A stretch of DNA of 5,585 nucleotides from an uncultured Clostridia bacterium (lineage in GTDB: Bacteria > Bacillota > Clostridia > Peptostreptococcales > Anaerovoracaceae): positions 1 to 5,585 of the forward strand of contig CAKQVC010000154.1 of assembly GCA_934277655.1 (NCBI GenBank), written 5' to 3'. Positions 5,301-5,585 of this stretch are shown piece by piece; within the stretch, counting starts at the first letter, position 1; every line of letters starts with the position of its first letter. A program made the translations under genes and the position numbers. The notes under the pieces were generated by a model. The model had not been told where the DNA came from. It saw only the letters and a program-made list of their open reading frames with translations, and made no database searches.

Positions 5301-5376
5301 ACTCATTTACTCATTGCTACACCGGTTTTCCAAACAAATGATTGCTGAAATTTCCTGTCAGGTGTAAACCAATCGC

Positions 5377-5585
5377 CTATTTGTCTTTATATTCTTCTCT
5401 GAGCCTTTTTACCAGTTCGTCGATTCTGTGAACAACTTTAACGAAGTCCTCTTCCTTATAACCTCTGGTGGTCATCGGTGCTGTACCGATTCTTACGCCG
5501 GAAGTTTCCTTCGGAGAACGTTTTTCGCAAGGAACGCAGTTCTTGTTTAAGGTAATGCCGATTTTATCGCATTCTTCCTGCAGAA
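5377..5585 (-). CDS. glyA: Serine hydroxymethyltransferase, C-terminal part only
   Basis: PLP-dependent cytoplasmic enzyme that interconverts serine plus tetrahydrofolate with glycine plus methylene-tetrahydrofolate, feeding one-carbon metabolism. Only the last 68 codons are in the window; the catalytic lysine region lies outside. The fragment has the C-terminal small-domain pattern [16 protein letters not shown] followed by [15 protein letters not shown], which contains the Arg that binds the substrate carboxylate (TSG-V-R-I-G-T). It ends in a charged helix, [12 protein letters not shown]. The paired cysteines in NCVPCEK replace the more usual NTIP type. It converges on the polymerase operon and shares its terminator. 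No regulatory site for it is in view. Confidence 0.93.
   Translation of the reverse strand, partial: LQEECDKIGITLNKNCVPCEKRSPKETSGVRIGTAPMTTRGYKEEDFVKVVHRIDELVKRLREEYKDK

Noticed and set aside
5061..5306. Minus-strand open frame of 81 codons over the end of the YolD-like gene
   Set aside because: It begins in the composite terminator hairpin and is antisense to a gene with a good start and conserved motif.
5318..5366. TACACC and GGTGTA inverted repeat after glyA
   Set aside because: Only six base pairs with a loop of over 35 bases and no T-run; the composite hairpin at 5256-5300 explains termination.
5532..5542. GAAC-GCA-GTTC resembling a second LexA box
   Set aside because: Spacer is three bases instead of four and it lies inside the glyA coding sequence, far from any promoter.

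Overview
This window looks like chromosomal DNA from a low-to-moderate-GC member of the Bacillota, most likely a gut clostridium of the Lachnospiraceae type. The basis is the strong AGGAGG-type ribosome binding sites, the plsX-rnc gene pair, a GAAC-N4-GTTC LexA box of the Gram-positive type, and a Y-family polymerase coupled to a YolD-like small protein. The family assignment is an inference from protein style; no species can be named from the sequence alone. No transposase, phage gene, CRISPR array, tRNA or rRNA gene was seen.

Left part (1-1770, minus strand): plsX (phosphate acyltransferase of phospholipid synthesis) followed by rnc (ribonuclease III). The two genes overlap by 11 bases. rnc runs off the left edge with probably only a few C-terminal residues missing. 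No acyl carrier protein gene lies between them and no rpmF lies before plsX, although both are common neighbours in Firmicutes. A good sigma-A-type promoter sits about 50 bases before plsX, so the pair has its own transcription start.

Middle left (1751-3060, minus strand): a single-gene unit for a secreted protein with a signal peptide, two fibronectin type III repeats and a C-terminal PepSY-like domain. It has an extended -10 promoter, a leader hairpin, a strong Shine-Dalgarno and a terminator. A second, smaller hairpin with a T-rich tract lies just before the plsX promoter.

Middle right (3090-5300, plus strand): the most interesting part, a DNA-damage-response operon. A promoter (TTGTGT-N17-TAAAAT) has a near-perfect LexA box on its expected transcription start. 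It drives a UmuC/UvrX-like Y-family DNA polymerase with a beta-clamp-binding motif and a long C-terminal tail, translationally coupled through ATGA to a 92-residue YolD-like protein. A 23-base perfect palindrome lies in the leader between promoter and start codon. The system reads as an SOS-inducible translesion-synthesis module in which the small protein may play a UmuD-like partner role.

Right edge (5256-5585): a large composite hairpin serves as terminator between the polymerase operon and the convergent minus-strand glyA (serine hydroxymethyltransferase), of which only the last 68 codons are present.
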